Shown here: positions 62,001 to 64,000 of the stretch, piece by piece
Position numbering within the stretch: position 1 is the stretch's first letter
Layout: the number at the start of each line of letters is the position of its first letter
DNA from: Numida meleagris
Lineage: Eukaryota; Chordata; Aves; Galliformes; Numididae
Direction of reading: 5' to 3'
NCBI RefSeq assembly: GCF_002078875.1
Contig: NC_034424.1
Span: forward strand, 6,432,793-6,496,792
Length of the DNA: 64,000 nucleotides
Program-made: the position numbers and the translations under genes
The notes under the pieces: model-generated
What the model was told of the DNA's origin: nothing
The model's input: only the letters and a program-made list of their open reading frames with translations
The model's database searches: none

Positions 62001-64000
62001 ACAACAAAATGGTATCAGTAATAGCTCTGCCAGGATGCATCCCAAGCTGCCGACCTGGCTCCTGCAGCCTGTCAGTGTTAGGAGTACGGATGATGGAAGA
62101 AGCTCCAACTTTACCGAATTTTCCATTAGGAATAAACCTCTTATTCCCACATGCAAAGTATTTTTGTAGCTTTAGTTAGCTCTGAAACTATAAAAAAAGC
62201 CACATTGCTCCTGAAAAAAAACAGACCTTCACTATCTTTGTATGGAGTTTCACAGAGACAACACAATGATCGTTATCTGTCATGGCAAGATCAAAAGGAC
62301 CAGTAGCCATTGCTGTCTTTCCCTTCCCTTTCAGTGGTCGTTACCACCCTTCTGAATTGTTTAATACCAATCAGAAGTAATTCTGCCACTATTCACACGC
62401 AACACTGGCCTAAGCTTAGCTTCCAAATGGCTTAAGGCAGCATTAAGGCTGCTCAGCTCACTCTCACCGATTCATCATGCAGCAATCTCTTCACCAGCCT
62501 TCCCCAGTTCTGTGAGTTCCCTCCTCGGGCCCAGCACTGGGAGTTAGACAACAGCCGGAGGTGCTATAACCAACACGTGCTAACCCTGAAAGATGAAAAG
62601 TCTTCCTATCAACTTCCCAAGTCCCAGGTCCTAACATAATGCTTGCAATAAGTTTTCTGTGTGTGCTGGAAGACCTACCCATCTGATCCCTCGCAGTCCT
62701 AACGACATTTGTATTAGAAGAACACACAACACCGTCTCCAGCAGAGCCGTTGATCAATAAAAATGTTCTCCTTAGAGAATGCCTGTGACATCTATAAACC
62801 TGTGAGTGTCAAAACAACGGCACAAAAAATCCTGTATTCCTACTGTCTGTGGGATGAAAGCTGTGCAATTAATGCCAGCCCAATGACACCGCAAGGAGAA
62901 ATAAAACAAACAGCTGGTGGTACTGTGTCCAACATCCAGCTCCTCATCCATTAACATTTTCAGTAAAAAAAAAAAAAAAGAGCTGACTCATGCTTCGAGA
63001 GAGATGGCATAAATCTGCTCTATGAAGAACTAAGTCCACTGCATTACTTCCAATCACGCAGGGAGAACACGGCAATTAAAATCCCTCGATCCCCTCTCAC
63101 ATGGAGAAGACATGCACAATGTTGGGAAGTTTTAGCGATCATGGATTGCTGTCTATTAAATAAGATGTTTTTAATAGTTCCCTCTACTTTGAGAAGTCAG
63201 TTACGCTTATTTCCTAAAAACAGCTGAAATCTTACCTAGGCTTATAATACGAATTTCATTCTTTCTGAATGCCAGGGAAGCTTTAGAAAGAAAGGTTTTT
63301 GCTTTTGTTGGTCCTGTGACACATCCAGTGCTGCTGGTTCGGTGGAGCTCTGATAACAATAGGAACAAAACATGGGCAGGACTCCGTGCAGCTGCTGGCA
63401 CCTTAACCATCTTGTCACCTCACTCAGAGTTTACAGGACCTGATGCTTAAAATAAGAGCCACTTAGAGCAGCTTAGAGTATCTAAATCCCAACATCTTTG
63501 TAATTCTCCATGTAACCAAATATTGGTGTATTTTAAAAGTGCAGGGTTCAACTCATCGCTCCAGATTTGCAGAGATTGAGCCCCAATACCATCAGCGGGA
63601 TCCATACCTGGTAGAAAACTAGAATCTAGAAGATGAGCCAGGATTTTTCTTCATACATTTCCAGTCATAAAACAGTTGTATGTGTTTCTTTGGGGGAGGA
63701 GGAGTCTCATACTGTCACCTGTAAATATTTATGCAAACCAATGATGCCCCCCAGGTTTTTGGTTCAGTAAGTCTCTCGGTAAACGTGGATTTTGCAAAAA
63801 AAATGCAATGGAATGTTCAAAAATCATCCACCCTAACTTATTTTTACTGCTTCAGAGCTTTCTCTACGGATGTAAAAAGGACTTCTATACCAAGGTTCTT
63901 GCCTCTGCACGTAAGAGCACTGCCATGCAAATAAGGGCACTGCGTGAGCTTCTTTCAAATCTAGCCAGTTTTATTTTAGCTTGATGGCTTTTCTCAGTAA
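59074..64000 (-). other. AK8: AK8 intron, incomplete, reaching the window edge
   Basis: No further AK8 exon could be found up to 64000, although the missing part must encode the first ~130-140 residues including the first P-loop. The upstream exon must end in phase 0. Enhancer-like texture occurs at 59890-60360 and 60590-60790. A-rich tracts occur at 61091-61124 and 62966-62979. A very short exon could have been missed. Confidence 0.6.
59890..60360. promoter_or_regulatory. Candidate conserved non-coding element
   Basis: Repeat-free stretch with AATATTGCATTAGCTAGCAA near 59905, TTCCAATTATACATG near 60033, CTTTAATTAGCCTGG near 60072, ATCGAATTGGAATGAACC and AAATCAATTTATCCC. No coding frame fits. 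Evidence is texture only. Confidence 0.35.

Noticed and set aside
63207..63410. Reverse-strand frame next to a good donor (GTAAGA), considered as a missing AK8 exon
   Set aside because: The upstream AK8 exon must end in phase 0; in that phase the last codon here is TAG, and the residues do not resemble AK8.
63560..63625. Reverse-strand ATG after an acceptor-like sequence (MDPADGIGAQ), considered as an AK8 N-terminus
   Set aside because: The following residues do not resemble the AK8 N-terminal region and no donor in the right phase was seen.
1..64000. Bacterial operon, CRISPR array, phage, integron or endogenous retrovirus
   Set aside because: There are no regularly spaced repeats, no tightly packed long frames, no long terminal repeats and no recognisable gag, pol or env frames; the split exons and CR1 fragments are those of a vertebrate genome.

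Overview
This is vertebrate nuclear DNA, most likely avian and probably galliform (chicken-like). Compact exons with GT-AG introns code for two well-conserved animal proteins. Two CR1-type LINE fragments, the typical bird retrotransposon, are present. Interspersed repeats are otherwise scarce, as expected on a bird microchromosome. There is no prokaryotic gene organisation, CRISPR array or intact mobile element.

Only two protein-coding genes can be supported. At the left edge, on the + strand, are the last four coding exons of GTF3C4 (TFIIIC 90 kDa subunit; 1-366, 1785-1915, 2850-2938, 3853-3917). A long 3' UTR probably follows, with the best poly(A) signal near 9428-9437. Facing it on the - strand is AK8 (adenylate kinase 8). 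Eight coding exons lie between 59073 and the stop codon at 13671-13673 and join in frame through every junction (339 codons). They cover the later part of the first kinase domain and the whole second kinase domain. The first roughly 130-140 residues and the promoter lie beyond position 64000. The GTF3C4/AK8 convergent pair matches the human 9q34 order (BARHL1-DDX31-GTF3C4-AK8-SPACA9-TSC1).

Most of the window is non-coding: a 9.8 kb gap between the two stop codons, AK8 introns of 22.8 kb and 13.0 kb, and several short introns. These hold many stretches whose composition looks like conserved non-coding elements: TAATTA-type homeodomain cores, octamer and SOX-like words, few repeats. The clearest are 22840-24480, 29500-29830, 34080-34880, 54170-54560, 55860-56070 and 11460-12060. 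The economical reading, which is inference, is that GTF3C4 and AK8 are bystander genes hosting long-range enhancers of a developmental neighbour, most plausibly BARHL1. A CpG-island-like segment at about 43480-44090, deep inside an AK8 intron and away from any known exon start, may be an unannotated promoter.

I found no sign of a new enzymatic or defence system. The leads are regulatory: the enhancer-like blocks, the intronic CpG island with a plausible first exon, and two long intronic open frames of doubtful coding status.
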